Source: Planctomycetota bacterium
GTDB lineage: Bacteria; Planctomycetota; UBA1135; GCA-002686595
DNA: 64,000 bases
Reading direction: 5' to 3'
NCBI GenBank assembly: GCA_016714045.1
Contig: JADJNY010000003.1
Location: 310,001-374,000, forward strand
Below the pieces are notes generated by a model. The model saw only the letters and a list, made by a program, of their open reading frames with translations, did no database searches and had not been told where the DNA came from. Shown here one piece after another: positions 8,052 through 17,631 of the stretch. Every line of letters starts with the position of its first letter. Position 1 is the stretch's first letter. The position numbers and the translations under genes were made by a program.

Positions 8052-8918
8052 GTGGAGCCCTCGACGACGTCGCGCGCGCGCCGCGGACTCTCCGAGCCCG
8101 CGTGGGTGCGCGTCGTGCTGATCGCGATCGCGCTCCTGTTCCTGGGGCTCTTCCTGTTCGTGCCGCTCGCCGCCGTGTTCACGGAGGCGCTGCGCAAGGG
8201 CTTGGGCGCCTGGTTCGCCGCGCTGCGCGAGCCCGCCGCCGTGAGCGCGATCCGTCTGACGTTGATCGCTGCGGCGATCTCGGTGCCGTTCAACCTCGCG
8301 TTCGGCCTCGCCGCGTCGTGGGCGATCGCGCGCTTCGAGTTCCGCGGGAAGAGCGTCCTGACGACGCTGGTCGACCTGCCGTTCGCGGTGTCGCCCGTGA
8401 TCGCGGGCCTCGTGTTCGTGCTGCTCTTCGGCCTGCAGGGCTGGTTCGGCGGCTGGCTCGCGGCGCACGACGTGAAGGTGCTGTTCGCCGTGCCCGGGAT
8501 CGTGCTCGCGACGACGTTCGTGACGTTCCCGTTCGTCGCGCGCGAGCTGATTCCGCTGATGCAGGAGCAGGGCGCCGAGGAGGAGCTCGCCGCGCTGTCG
8601 CTCGGCGCGAGCGGGTGGCAGGTCTTCCGCCGCGTGACCCTGCCCAAAGTCCGTTGGGCGCTCTTCTACGGCGTGATCCTGTGCAACGCGCGTGCGATGG
8701 GCGAGTTCGGCGCGGTCTCGGTCGTGTCGGGCCACATCCGCGGGAAGACGAACACGATGCCGCTGCACGTCGAGATCCTCTACAACGAGTACGACTTCGT
8801 CGGCGCGTTCTCGGTCGCGTCGCTCTTGGCCCTCTTGGCGCTCGTCACGATCGTGGTGAAGTCCTGGGTCGAGCACGCGGAAGCGCGCCGCGCGGGCTCG
8901 AAGGAGGAGAGCGCATGA
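8052..8918 (+). CDS. cysW: Sulfate ABC transporter permease CysW
   Basis: This 288-residue permease is the partner of CysT. It has an N-terminal membrane helix (VVLIAIALLFLGLFLFVPLA), a CysW-like LPFAVSPVIAGLVFVLLFG segment and the EAA loop EEELAALSLGASGWQVFRRVTLP. RAMGEFGAVSVVSGHIRGKTN is the diagnostic CysW motif. It starts at GTG 8052, one base after the cysT stop, and its TGA overlaps the ATG of cysA. This indicates translational coupling and balanced subunit production. Confidence 0.92.
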   Translation: MEPSTTSRARRGLSEPAWVRVVLIAIALLFLGLFLFVPLAAVFTEALRKGLGAWFAALREPAAVSAIRLTLIAAAISVPFNLAFGLAASWAIARFEFRGKSVLTTLVDLPFAVSPVIAGLVFVLLFGLQGWFGGWLAAHDVKVLFAVPGIVLATTFVTFPFVARELIPLMQEQGAEEELAALSLGASGWQVFRRVTLPKVRWALFYGVILCNARAMGEFGAVSVVSGHIRGKTNTMPLHVEILYNEYDFVGAFSVASLLALLALVTIVVKSWVEHAEARRAGSKEESA

Positions 8919-10051
8919 GCATCGAGCTCCGCGGGGTCTCGAAGACGTTCGGCGCGCGCCGCGTGCTCGACCGCGTCTCGCTGCAGGTGCCGGACCGCCG
9001 CCTCGTCGCGCTGCTCGGACCGTCCGGATCGGGGAAGACGACGCTCCTGCGCATCGTCGCCGGCCTCGAGTTCCCCGACGACGCGGGCGGCCGGGACTCG
9101 GGCGCGGGGCGCGTGCTCCTGCACGGCGAGGACGTGACGGATCGTCCGGTGGGGGAGCGGCGGATCGGCTTCGTCTTCCAGCACTACGCGCTCTTTCGCC
9201 ACCTCGACGTGTTCGAGAACGTCGCGTTCGGGCTGCGCGTGCGCCCGCGCCGCGAGCGGCCGAGCGAGGACGAGATCGAAGCGCGCGTGCGGCGCCTGCT
9301 CGCGCTCGTGCAGCTCGACGACCACGCGCGCCACCGGCCGAGCGAGCTCTCGGGCGGCCAGCGCCAGCGCGTGGCGCTCGCCCGCGCGCTCGCCATCGAG
9401 CCGCGCGTGCTGCTGCTCGACGAGCCGTTCGGCGCGCTCGACGCGCAGGTGCGCCACGAGCTGCGGCGCTGGCTGAAGCGGCTGCACGAGGAGATCCACG
9501 TGACGAGCCTCTTCGTCACGCACGACCAGGAGGAAGCGCTCGAGGTCGCCGACGAGGTCGTCGTGCTCGACGCAGGCCGCATCGAGCAGGTCGGCACGCC
9601 CGACGACGTCTACCACCGGCCCGCGACCGAGTTCGTGATGGGCTTCCTCGGCCGCGTCGACCGCTTCGAGGGCGAAGTCGAGGACGGCCGCGCGCGCTTC
9701 GGCCCGTGGACGCTCGACGTGTCGGTGCGCGGCGGCGGACGGCGCGCCGCGCGCTTCTTCCTGCGTCCGCACGACTGGGAGCTCGACGTCGAGCCGCGTC
9801 ATCCGTCCGCGGCGCGTGCGCGCGTGCGCGAGCTCCACTCCGCCGGCGCGATCGTGCGCGCGGAGCTCGAGCTCGAATCGGGCGTCACGGTGCTCGCGGA
9901 GCTCTCGCAGCGGCGCCTCGGCGTGCTCGGGCTCGTCGAGGGCGGCCGCGTGCTCGTGTGGCCGCGCAACTTCCGCTGGCTCACGGATGACGCCCGCGTG
10001 CCCGTGGTCGAGTCGACGGCGGCCGAGGGCTCGCGCGTCCTCCCGCTCTGA
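8915..10051 (+). CDS. cysA: Sulfate ABC transporter ATP-binding protein CysA
   Basis: This 378-residue ATPase powers sulfate/thiosulfate import. Walker A is GPSGSGKTTLLR, the Q-loop region VFQHYALFRHLDVFENVAFGL (CysA type), the signature LSGGQRQRVALARAL, Walker B VLLLDEPFGALD and the switch histidine THDQEEA. A TOBE-like C-terminal domain follows. ATG 8915 overlaps the cysW stop (ATGA) and is preceded by a strong AAGGAGGAG site. A 15-residue segment around DDAGGRDSGAGRVLLHG is a small insertion before the usual loop. It is the last gene of the importer operon. Confidence 0.95.
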   Translation: MSIELRGVSKTFGARRVLDRVSLQVPDRRLVALLGPSGSGKTTLLRIVAGLEFPDDAGGRDSGAGRVLLHGEDVTDRPVGERRIGFVFQHYALFRHLDVFENVAFGLRVRPRRERPSEDEIEARVRRLLALVQLDDHARHRPSELSGGQRQRVALARALAIEPRVLLLDEPFGALDAQVRHELRRWLKRLHEEIHVTSLFVTHDQEEALEVADEVVVLDAGRIEQVGTPDDVYHRPATEFVMGFLGRVDRFEGEVEDGRARFGPWTLDVSVRGGGRRAARFFLRPHDWELDVEPRHPSAARARVRELHSAGAIVRAELELESGVTVLAELSQRRLGVLGLVEGGRVLVWPRNFRWLTDDARVPVVESTAAEGSRVLPL

Positions 10052-10152
10052 ACCCTCCCCGTGTCCTGGGCCCGGCCGCGGTTGAGCGGTAAGGCGCGCC
10101 CGCGCGGGAGTGCTGTCCGAAAAGGGCGAGGCCCCGGAGCCGCCTTCGCGCG

Positions 10153-12747
10153 CTACCACGTCAACGTCACCCCGTTCGACGTGTTGTACCCGAGCAACGG
10201 ATCGCAGAACGCCTGCGGCAAGTTCCGGAACCACAGCTGGTAGTCGAACCGTCCCGTGCCGGCGCCGTGGTTCAGGTGGAAGATCACCTTCCCGTCGTGC
10301 GCGGTCGTGTTCGAGAGGCGCTGGATCGTGCCGCCCAGGCACAGGAGCCCGTCCCCGAACACGACGCCGTTCGCGATCTGGCTCGCGGTGCTCGCGCGCA
10401 GCGCGAAGACGAGCGGGGCGCTGCTCGCGGGGAAGTTCATCCCGACGAGATCGACCGAGCCGCCGCCCAGACCGTTCGGCGCGAAGTTCAACGCGGCGAG
10501 GCACACGCCGCCCGTCGCCTGCGCGATGTCGCAGCCGTGGCCCGCGAGGCCGACGTTGCCGCACGGGCACGGCGTGATGCTGCCGTCCCCGGAGCAGAAC
10601 GGCGTACCGGCGCTCGGCGCGCTCACCACCGTGATCGAGCCGAACGCGAAGTCGCCGTTGCCGCACTGGTCGGCGGCCGACACGAGGATCTGCGTCGTCT
10701 TGCCCGGCGCGCAGTCGGCCGGGAGCACCGGCGGAATCGTGAAGGAGACCTGCGCGGTCGAGCACGCGTCCGTCGCGGAGATCTGCGCGGCCCACGCCTG
10801 CACGGCGGGGTGGCTCGACAGGACGCATCCGTCCGTCACGCCGTTGATCACGAGCGCCGGCGGAACGTGGATCGTCGGCGCGTCGGCGTCGACGCGCGAG
10901 ATGAACTGCGAGCACGTGTTCAGGTTCCCGGCCTCGTCCACCGCGTTCCAGATGCGCTCGATCGTGACCAGCGTGATGCTCGGCGGGCAGTTGCCGGGGT
11001 GCACCACGTCGACGTAGCCGATCGCTGGGTTCGCATCGCAGTTGTCCGTCGCCGTGGCCGTGCCCGTCGCCGAGGGCGCGATCGAGGCCGTGCAACCGAC
11101 CTGCGTGTTCGGCGGACAGACGAGCTGCGGTGGCGTGAAGTCCCCGCCGAGCTCGGGGTCGTTGTCGTAGTAGATGTCCGTGCCGACCGTGTCGGTGCCG
11201 CACGTCTGGCCGCCGGCCCACGTCATGTGCGCGGTGCAGCCGCCGAACGCGATCCCGTTGTACTCGCCGATGCGGCGCGTGATCGGAGCTCCGACCGCGC
11301 ACTGGCCGACCGCGCAGCAGAAGCGGCAGCTCGTCGACACCGCCGGATCGAACGGGTTGTCGTTGACGATGAGCGACGGCAGCCACGAGACGCCGTCGTC
11401 CCAGCTCACGCGCGCCCGGACGTTCAGGAGGAAGTCCGTGCCGCTGCCCGTCGTGTTGCCGCGCGCGTCGTACCACATCACGCCGATCGCTCCCGTGGTC
11501 GGGTCGATCGCGGCGGTGGGGAGCACCGTCAGCGTTCCCGCCGGCGCGTCGTCGATGCGCACGGGCGCGCTCCACGTCGCGCCGAAGTCGTTCGAGCGCG
11601 TGAAGACAACGTCCGCGGCGTCGCCCGAGTCGACATCGTCGTCGGGGTCGTCGTTGCAGACGACGTAGATCCGCCCCGGCACGAAGGGATCGGCGAGGAT
11701 CCACGGCTGGACGGAGCCGATGAGCCAGTACGTGGCCCCCGGGATCACGCCGTTCCCGAGGTGCTGCACGTTCCACGTCATGTCCGCGGTCCCGGCGGGG
11801 AACGGGTCGGTCGCCGTCTTCGTGAACGATGCGCCGCCGTTCGTCGAGCGGTGGAGCACGACGCCGCCCGTGACGCCGTCGGGGACGTTGCGCCCCGTAC
11901 CGTCGAGGAAGCCGCTCTGCGCGTGGTAGCCGACGTACACGTCGTGGTTCGGCGCGACGGTGTTGTGCACGGGCCACACGCGGTTGCCCTCGCCCGCGAC
12001 CGACAGCAGGATCGCCGCCGACCACGTCGCTCCCGAGTCGGTCGAGAACGTCGTGTAGACCTGCCACGGCTCCTGGTCGATGTCGATCCAGGTCACGTAC
12101 AGGCGGTCGGTGTACAGGCTGCTCCCGGGGTGGAAGTCGGCCGCGATCCACTCCTTGTCCGTCACGTTCGGCGAGCCGACGCCGGCCGCCGCCGACACGT
12201 TCACCGGGCCCACGAACGCGACGAAGCTGTTCCCCGCGCGCTGCCAGCCCGAGATGAACACGTCACGTCCCGATCCGCATCCGGTCGCCGTCGAGGGGCA
12301 GCTCGTGCACGTGAACCCCGCGTTCACGCGCCGGCCGAGGTACGTCAGGAAGAGGCGCCCCTGGCTGTCGAACGCGAGGCTCGGATCGCCGGCGCCGCAG
12401 AAGCCCGCGGCGCTGGGCGTCGGCGCCGGAACCGTCCCGGTCAGCGTCTGCGTGAACGAGTTGCCGCCGTCGAAGGAGACCGAGATCGAGCTCCCTTGCG
12501 CGACCGCGACGACGTTCGCGTCGTTGGGGTCGACGGCGATGGTCGGCTCCCACGTCTGGCCGAGGCAGGTGTCCGTCCCGGGCGAGAAGCTCGCGCTCGG
12601 CAGCGGCGGATCCAGGTCGAGGTCGGGGTTCGACCGCAGGTCGCCCGGCGGCAGGGGGGCGATCGCCGGGGCGGGCGCCTGCGCGTGGAGCACGGACGCG
12701 ACGGAGATGGAAAGGAAGAGCGGGAGCAGTGCGCGCAGGGGGGGCAT
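10153..12747 (-). CDS. Secreted BNR/sialidase-like repeat protein with HYR domain and planctomycete CPCGN C-terminal domain
   Basis: This 864-residue exported protein has a signal peptide (MPPLRALLPLFLSISVASVLHAQ). A propeller-type region with BNR/Asp-box elements follows (SVSFDGGNSFTQ, STDSGATWSAAIL, RSTNGGASFTKT, SNDFGATWSAPVR). Next comes a HYR-like segment (PPQLVCPPNTQVGCTAS, WNAVDEAGNLNTC). The end is a 150-residue domain beginning GDGSITPCPCGNVGLAGHGC and closing with YQLWFRN and a terminal tryptophan. The closing domain is shared with the protein at 59374-61146. ATG 12747 is preceded by GAGGTG. The role is probably surface or extracellular; sialidase activity is not claimed because catalytic residues were not identified. 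Confidence 0.85.
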   Translation of the reverse strand: MPPLRALLPLFLSISVASVLHAQAPAPAIAPLPPGDLRSNPDLDLDPPLPSASFSPGTDTCLGQTWEPTIAVDPNDANVVAVAQGSSISVSFDGGNSFTQTLTGTVPAPTPSAAGFCGAGDPSLAFDSQGRLFLTYLGRRVNAGFTCTSCPSTATGCGSGRDVFISGWQRAGNSFVAFVGPVNVSAAAGVGSPNVTDKEWIAADFHPGSSLYTDRLYVTWIDIDQEPWQVYTTFSTDSGATWSAAILLSVAGEGNRVWPVHNTVAPNHDVYVGYHAQSGFLDGTGRNVPDGVTGGVVLHRSTNGGASFTKTATDPFPAGTADMTWNVQHLGNGVIPGATYWLIGSVQPWILADPFVPGRIYVVCNDDPDDDVDSGDAADVVFTRSNDFGATWSAPVRIDDAPAGTLTVLPTAAIDPTTGAIGVMWYDARGNTTGSGTDFLLNVRARVSWDDGVSWLPSLIVNDNPFDPAVSTSCRFCCAVGQCAVGAPITRRIGEYNGIAFGGCTAHMTWAGGQTCGTDTVGTDIYYDNDPELGGDFTPPQLVCPPNTQVGCTASIAPSATGTATATDNCDANPAIGYVDVVHPGNCPPSITLVTIERIWNAVDEAGNLNTCSQFISRVDADAPTIHVPPALVINGVTDGCVLSSHPAVQAWAAQISATDACSTAQVSFTIPPVLPADCAPGKTTQILVSAADQCGNGDFAFGSITVVSAPSAGTPFCSGDGSITPCPCGNVGLAGHGCDIAQATGGVCLAALNFAPNGLGGGSVDLVGMNFPASSAPLVFALRASTASQIANGVVFGDGLLCLGGTIQRLSNTTAHDGKVIFHLNHGAGTGRFDYQLWFRNLPQAFCDPLLGYNTSNGVTLTW

Positions 12748-12960
12748 GGGTTCACCTCGTCCCTGGACGCCGCGATCGCGTCGTCCGGCCGACAGGGATT
12801 CCGTAGATTCCTCAGAGAAAGGTCCCGGGCACGGAGGAGAGCCGGCACGGGGCCGCGCCAAGCGTACCCGGCGGGGCTGCGGCGGGGGGCTTTCGCGGGT
12901 CCGCTGTATTCGACCCGCCCTTGGCACGAACGGCACCCGAGCGGAGACTGTCCGCCCTCC

Positions 12961-14328
12961 ATGGCCCCCTTCACCGATCAAGAGATCCTCGAAACGGTGC
13001 GCATGATCGAGCTCGAGACGCTCGACATCCGCACGACGACGCTCGGCATCAGTCTGTTCGACTGCGCGGACCCGGACGTCGACAAGGCGTGCGAGAAGAT
13101 CTACGCGAAGATCGTGCACCACGGGAAGGACCTGGTGCGCGTCGCGAGCTCCGTCTCGGCCGACTTCGGCGTGCCGATCGTCAACAAGCGCATCGCGACG
13201 ACGCCGATCGCGCTCGTCGCGGCGGCGTCGGCGACGGACGACCTCGTGCCGTTCGCGCGCGCGATGGACGCGGCGGCGGAGCGCTGCGGCGTCGACTTCA
13301 TCGGGGGCTTCACCGCGTACGTGCAGAAGGGCTTCACGCCCGCCGACCGCGCGCTCTTCCGCTCGATCCCGGCGGCGCTCGCGGAGACGAAGCGCGTGTG
13401 CAGCTCGGTCTCGCTCGCGAGTTCGCGCGCCGGCATCAACATGGACGCCGTCAACCTGTTCGCCGAGGTCGTGCTGCTGACCGCGCGCGCGACGGAGTCC
13501 ACGGGCGCCCTCGGCTGCGCGAAGCTCGTCTGCTTCTGCAACGCCGTCGAGGACAACCCCTTCGTCGCGGGCGCGCACATCGGGATCGGCGAGCCCGAGA
13601 CCGTGATCAACGTCGGCGTGTCCGGTCCCGGCGTCGTGCGCTCGGCGCTCGCGCGCCTCGGGCCCGAAGCCGACCTACTCGCCGTCGCCGAGGTCGTGAA
13701 GCGCACCGCGTTCAAGATCACGCGCATGGGCGAGCTCGTCGGGCGCGAGACGGCGAAGCGCCTCGGCACGACGTTCGGCATCGTCGACGTGTCGCTCGCG
13801 CCGACGCCGGCGGTTGGGGACTCCGTCTCGGACATCCTCGAGCTGATCGGCGTCGACCGCACGGGCGCGCCGGGCACGACGGCGGCGCTCGCGCTGCTCA
13901 CGGACGCCGTGAAGAAGGGCGGCGCGATGGCGAGCTCGTCCGTCGGCGGGCTCTCGGGTGCCTTCATCCCGGTGTCCGAGGACGCTGGCATGATCCGCGC
14001 GGTCGAAGAAGGCGCGCTCTCGCTCGCGAAGCTCGAAGCGATGACGTCGGTGTGCTCGGTCGGCCTCGACATGGTCGCCGTGCCTGGGAACACGAGCGCC
14101 GCGACGATCGCAGGCATCGTCGCGGACCAGATGGCGATCGGCATGGTCAACCACAAGACGACCGCCGTGCGCATCATCCCCGTGCCGGGCAAGGGTCCGG
14201 GCGAGAAGGTCGAGTGGGGCGGCCTGCTCGGCACCGCGATCGTGCAGGACCCCGGGCGCTTCTCAGCCAACGTGCTCTTCGGCCGCGGCGGGCGCATCCC
14301 GGCGCCGCTGCAGAGCTACAAGAACTGA
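12961..14328 (+). CDS. DUF711 (UPF0210) family protein
   Basis: This 455-residue cytoplasmic protein matches the UPF0210/DUF711 family throughout. Recognisable segments are ILETVRMIELETLDIRTTTLGISL at the start, RVASSVSADFGVPIVNKRIATTPI, GVDFIGGFTAYVQKG, INVGVSGPGVV, FGIVDVSLAPTPAVGDSV, and near the end MVNHKTTAVRIIPVPGK. The family is widespread and structurally related to glycyl-radical-type folds, but its function is not established. Length is typical. The upstream gap of about 210 bases is shared with the divergent BNR-repeat gene and must hold both promoters. Confidence 0.9.
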   Translation: MAPFTDQEILETVRMIELETLDIRTTTLGISLFDCADPDVDKACEKIYAKIVHHGKDLVRVASSVSADFGVPIVNKRIATTPIALVAAASATDDLVPFARAMDAAAERCGVDFIGGFTAYVQKGFTPADRALFRSIPAALAETKRVCSSVSLASSRAGINMDAVNLFAEVVLLTARATESTGALGCAKLVCFCNAVEDNPFVAGAHIGIGEPETVINVGVSGPGVVRSALARLGPEADLLAVAEVVKRTAFKITRMGELVGRETAKRLGTTFGIVDVSLAPTPAVGDSVSDILELIGVDRTGAPGTTAALALLTDAVKKGGAMASSSVGGLSGAFIPVSEDAGMIRAVEEGALSLAKLEAMTSVCSVGLDMVAVPGNTSAATIAGIVADQMAIGMVNHKTTAVRIIPVPGKGPGEKVEWGGLLGTAIVQDPGRFSANVLFGRGGRIPAPLQSYKN

Positions 14329-14500
14329 TCGAGGAAGCGCGTTCCTGCCTCGCGCATCGGCTTCTCTCTTGGCGCGTTCGGCGTGCACCGATCGTGCTCG
14401 GGACGCGGGAACTTCCTGCGCGCCTCAAGAAGCGGATTCCGAGGCGTCGACGGAGGTCGTGCTCACGTGAGGTTTCGGTCGCGCTCGGACCGAGGCCCGC

Positions 14501-16024
14501 GTGCTGCTCCGCCGCATGCACCGCGCGAAGCCCAGACTCCTCCTCGTCGACGACTCGGACGCCGTTCGAACCGCGCTCGCTTCGATGCTCGCCCCGCGCT
14601 ACGAGGTGCGCACGGCGAGCACCGCGAGCGAAGCCCTCGACCTCTTGCGCGCGAGCGCCGGCGCGCCGGTGATCGTCAGCGATCAGGAGATGCCCGGCGG
14701 GAGCGGGCTCGAGCTCCTGCAGCGCGTCCGCGCGGAGTGGCCCGAGACGATCGGGATCCTGCTCACGGGCCGCGTCGACGCGTGGCTCGCCCAGGCCGCG
14801 GTCCAAGGCGGCCACGTGTTCCGCCTCCTCACGAAGCCCTGTTCGTTCGAGACGCTCTCCGCGGCCATCGACGCCGCGCTCGCGCGGCACGACGAGCTGG
14901 AACAGCTCGCCGTCGAGGAGGAGCGCGCCGCGTTCGAGCACGCGTCCCTGCGCGGACTGCACGGGCTCCTCGAAGAACGCGTCGAGCTCCAGATGCAGTC
15001 GCTCGTGCGGCTGAACGAGCTCGCGGTGCGGCTGAACGGGGCAAGGTCGCTCCAGGACATCGCCCACCTCCTCGCGCAAAGCGTGCACGAGCTGCTCTCC
15101 CGCCGCAGCGCTCACGTCCAGGTGTGGGGCGCTCGCCGTGACGCGCCGACGGTGGAGTCGAGCGCGGGCGGTGAGATGTCCGCGCACCTCGCGCTCTTCC
15201 CGATCACCACGGTCGACGGGCCGATCGGCGAGATCGCGATCGACGCGGCGCGCTCGCTCACGAAGGTCGAGCGCACGCTCCTGGAGTCCGCCTGTGCCGC
15301 GGCCGCGGTGGCCGCTCACAACGAGCTGCGTCGGATGGAGCGCGATGCGACGCACCAGGCGCTGATCCTCGGGCTCGCGAGCCTCGCTGAAGCGCGCGAC
15401 CAGGTCACGGGCCGGCACCTGGAGCGCGTCGCCGCGTACTGCCGCTTGATCGCGGAGGAACTGCGCGCGGACGGCCGCCACGCCGAGCTCCTCGACGACG
15501 GTTGGATCGACGACCTCGCGCGCGCGAGCCCGCTGCACGACATCGGCAAGGTCGGTGTGCCCGACTCGATCCTGCTCAAGCCCGGGCGGCTGTCGAGCGC
15601 GGAGTGGGAAGTCATGAAACGCCACTCCGAACTCGGCGCGCGCACGCTGGAGCGCGTGCTCGGCGACTCGGGCGAGCACCGGATCCTCCAGCTCGGCCAC
15701 GAGATCTGCTGGTGCCACCACGAGCGCTGGGACGGCTCGGGCTATCCGCGAGGACTCGCCGGCGAGGCGATTCCACTCTCGGCGCGGATCCTCGCGCTCG
15801 CGGACGTGTACGACGCGCTCACGTCCGCGCGGCCGTACAAGCACCCGTGGACGCACGTCGAGGCTGTCGAGTGGATCCGCGAGCACGCGGGCAAGCACTT
15901 CGCTCCCGACGTCGCCGACGCGATCCTGCGGCGCGAGGGCGACGCGGCGGCGATTCGCTCGCGCCTCGCGGACGATCCCGACCCGCGGGCGAACGCCGAC
16001 GAGGTCGCGGAGCGCGCGGCGTAG
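14501..16024 (+). CDS. Response regulator with HD-GYP phosphodiesterase domain
   Basis: This 507-residue two-component output protein starts with a receiver domain (LLLVDDSDAVRTAL, phospho-acceptor Asp61 in IVSDQEMPG, LLTGR, LLTKPC). A coiled or GAF-like linker with FPITTVDGPIGEIAID follows. The C-terminal HD-GYP domain shows HDIGKVGVPDSILLKPG, HHERWDGSGYPRGLAGE and LALADVYDALTSARPYK. HD-GYP domains hydrolyse cyclic di-GMP, so the protein probably lowers c-di-GMP in response to a sensor kinase that is not encoded nearby. GTG 14501 or ATG 14516 could start it; the difference is five residues. Confidence 0.92.
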   Translation: MLLRRMHRAKPRLLLVDDSDAVRTALASMLAPRYEVRTASTASEALDLLRASAGAPVIVSDQEMPGGSGLELLQRVRAEWPETIGILLTGRVDAWLAQAAVQGGHVFRLLTKPCSFETLSAAIDAALARHDELEQLAVEEERAAFEHASLRGLHGLLEERVELQMQSLVRLNELAVRLNGARSLQDIAHLLAQSVHELLSRRSAHVQVWGARRDAPTVESSAGGEMSAHLALFPITTVDGPIGEIAIDAARSLTKVERTLLESACAAAAVAAHNELRRMERDATHQALILGLASLAEARDQVTGRHLERVAAYCRLIAEELRADGRHAELLDDGWIDDLARASPLHDIGKVGVPDSILLKPGRLSSAEWEVMKRHSELGARTLERVLGDSGEHRILQLGHEICWCHHERWDGSGYPRGLAGEAIPLSARILALADVYDALTSARPYKHPWTHVEAVEWIREHAGKHFAPDVADAILRREGDAAAIRSRLADDPDPRANADEVAERAA

Positions 16025-16184
16025 GAACGGAACGCGCGCGGCGCGAGACGGAGCGCGCCGAGCTCCGCCCGCGAACGTGCGCGCGACGCGGCGGGGGGCG
16101 TCGAGCGCGGCGAGCGCCACGGCGAACTCGGCGCAGCGCTCTGGTGCACCGGGCGATCGCCGTTCCGCTGCGTGCCGGGCGCGA

Positions 16185-16694
16185 TCAACCGCGCGCGAGC
16201 AGGCGGAGCGCGCGCCGTGGGTAGACGGCGCGCAGACGCATCTCGCCGGACGCCAGCGTGCCGGTGAGCTGGAGTACGCCGCCCTTCTCGAGCTCGAGCC
16301 ACGCCGGCTGGCGCTCCGGTGCCTCGGCGCTCCACCCGCTCGCGAGCCAGAACGCGAGCGCGCCGAGCCACGGTTCGTGGCCGACGATCGCCATGCGCTC
16401 GACGCCCTCCGCTGCGAGGCGCGCGACCAGGGCGTGATCGGGAGCGCGCGCGAGCCCGCCGTCGACGGCCGTCGTGCCGTGCGCCGAGAGCGCGGGGACC
16501 AGCGCCTCCGCGGTTTGCACGGCGCGGAGGAGCGGCGAATGGCGCACGTGGTCGAGACCAGCTCCCAGGTGCGCGAGGGCGCGCACGATGCGGAAGCACT
16601 GCCGACGACCGCGGGGAGTGAGGGCGCGCGCATCGTCCTCGGCCCCGGGGAGCGGCGCACCCGCGTCGGCGTGTCGAACGAGCCAGAGCTCCAC
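16185..16694 (-). CDS. sixA: SixA-type phosphohistidine phosphatase
   Basis: This 169-residue histidine phosphatase starts MELWLVRHADAG, with the catalytic RH pair at residues 7-8. It also shows DHVRHSPLLRAVQTAEAL and the second catalytic histidine in AIVGHEPWLGALAFWLASG. This short form of the branch-1 family removes phosphate from phosphohistidine proteins. It starts at GTG 16694, one base past the stop codon of the CHAD gene, so the two are co-translated. Pairing of SixA-like phosphatases with CHAD proteins beside PPK suggests a role in phosphate/polyphosphate metabolism. Confidence 0.9.
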   Translation of the reverse strand: MELWLVRHADAGAPLPGAEDDARALTPRGRRQCFRIVRALAHLGAGLDHVRHSPLLRAVQTAEALVPALSAHGTTAVDGGLARAPDHALVARLAAEGVERMAIVGHEPWLGALAFWLASGWSAEAPERQPAWLELEKGGVLQLTGTLASGEMRLRAVYPRRALRLLARG

Positions 16695-16695
16695 G

Positions 16696-17451
16696 TCAGC
16701 GCCCTCCGTCGTCGGGCCAAGGTCCGTCGGTCGACGCGAGCGCGGTCAAGTGCGCGCGCAGCGCCGGCCAGCGCCCGCGTGCGCGCTCCAGGCCGGCCTC
16801 GATGGCGCGCTCGAGATGGCACGCAGGCTCGACGGACAGTCCGGAGGAGCGCGCGCGCTCGAGCGTGCGTGCGAGCAGCGCATCGTCGCAGACGCGGCCG
16901 AGGTCGTCCTGGGCGACGCGCACGGGCTCGCAGTGCACGTCGCTCCATTCGAGCGCGTGTCGCAGTCGGCGCAAGCGGCGGCGCAGCCGATGCGCGGACA
17001 CGCGCACGGTCTCGTCGGCGCCCGTGGTGCGCGCGAAGTCGTCGCCCGCATGACGCGCGCGCCGCGACAACTCGGCGAGCGCGCGGCGAGCGGCGTCGTC
17101 GTCGGGATCGGGCAGCCGCTCCAGCGCCTCGGCGAGCGCCTCGGAGCGCGCGAGGTCGAGGCGTTCGACGAGGCGCCCCTGTTCGGCCTCGCGCTCGCGC
17201 TCGAGCCAGGCCGCGAGCGACGGTTCGACGTCGTCACGCGCGAGCAGGACGTCGAGGTCGCGCGCCTCGGCGACGCTGCGCCTCAGCCAGCGCAGGTCGT
17301 CGCGGAGGACGCGCTGCCCGCCGAGCGCGAGGCGCGCCGCGAGCCGGCTCGCGGTTCGGCGGAGCTCGTGGACGGCGTCCGGGTCGCGGCGGATGCAGGC
17401 GCGTGCGGCGAGCGAGCGGAGCTCGCGGGTCCGGAGGCGGCTCTTCGGCAT
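16696..17451 (-). CDS. CHAD domain protein (polyphosphate-binding)
   Basis: This 251-residue helical protein is rich in Arg, Asp and Glu. The CHAD signature is seen in the HELRRTASRLAARLALGG start and in VRVSAHRLRRRLRRLRHALEW, with repeated basic helices that bind polyphosphate in known members. CHAD proteins localise to polyphosphate granules. ATG 17451 is supported by a TAGACT promoter element about 30 bases upstream on the minus strand. The gene is divergent from ppk1 across about 180 bases and forms an operon with sixA. Confidence 0.85.
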   Translation of the reverse strand: MPKSRLRTRELRSLAARACIRRDPDAVHELRRTASRLAARLALGGQRVLRDDLRWLRRSVAEARDLDVLLARDDVEPSLAAWLEREREAEQGRLVERLDLARSEALAEALERLPDPDDDAARRALAELSRRARHAGDDFARTTGADETVRVSAHRLRRRLRRLRHALEWSDVHCEPVRVAQDDLGRVCDDALLARTLERARSSGLSVEPACHLERAIEAGLERARGRWPALRAHLTALASTDGPWPDDGGR

Positions 17452-17480
17452 GGTGTCGATCGAGGTGGACGAGCGCTTCC

Positions 17481-17486
17481 AGTCTA
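17481..17486 (-). promoter_or_regulatory. Candidate -10 element TAGACT for the CHAD-sixA operon
   Basis: TAGACT on the minus strand ends 29 bases before the ATG at 17451. The same hexamer, or a one-base variant, recurs before several genes in this window. No convincing -35 was seen at 17 bases. Confidence 0.4.
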
Positions 17487-17631
17487 GCCACGTTCCGGAA
17501 AGGGTTTCCGCACCGGACTTCGTGAAGGGACGATCAAGCCGCCCGTGCGCGCGCGCTCCTGGCGCGGAAGCGTCGTGCATCGCTGGCGGGGCCGGAGAGC
17601 GTTTGCGAGCATTCCCGTCCTTCGCACGACC

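Noticed and set aside
8780..12151. Very long leftward open frame (over 1,100 codons)
   Set aside because: It is antisense to cysW and cysA and out of frame with the BNR-repeat gene it overlaps. The translation is Arg/Ala/His-rich with no motif, as expected from a G+C-rich shadow frame.
10267..12960. Rightward frame extending the DUF711 gene upstream by about 900 codons
   Set aside because: It lies antisense to the BNR/HYR protein and is Arg/Val/His-rich. Family similarity begins only after the ATG at 12961.
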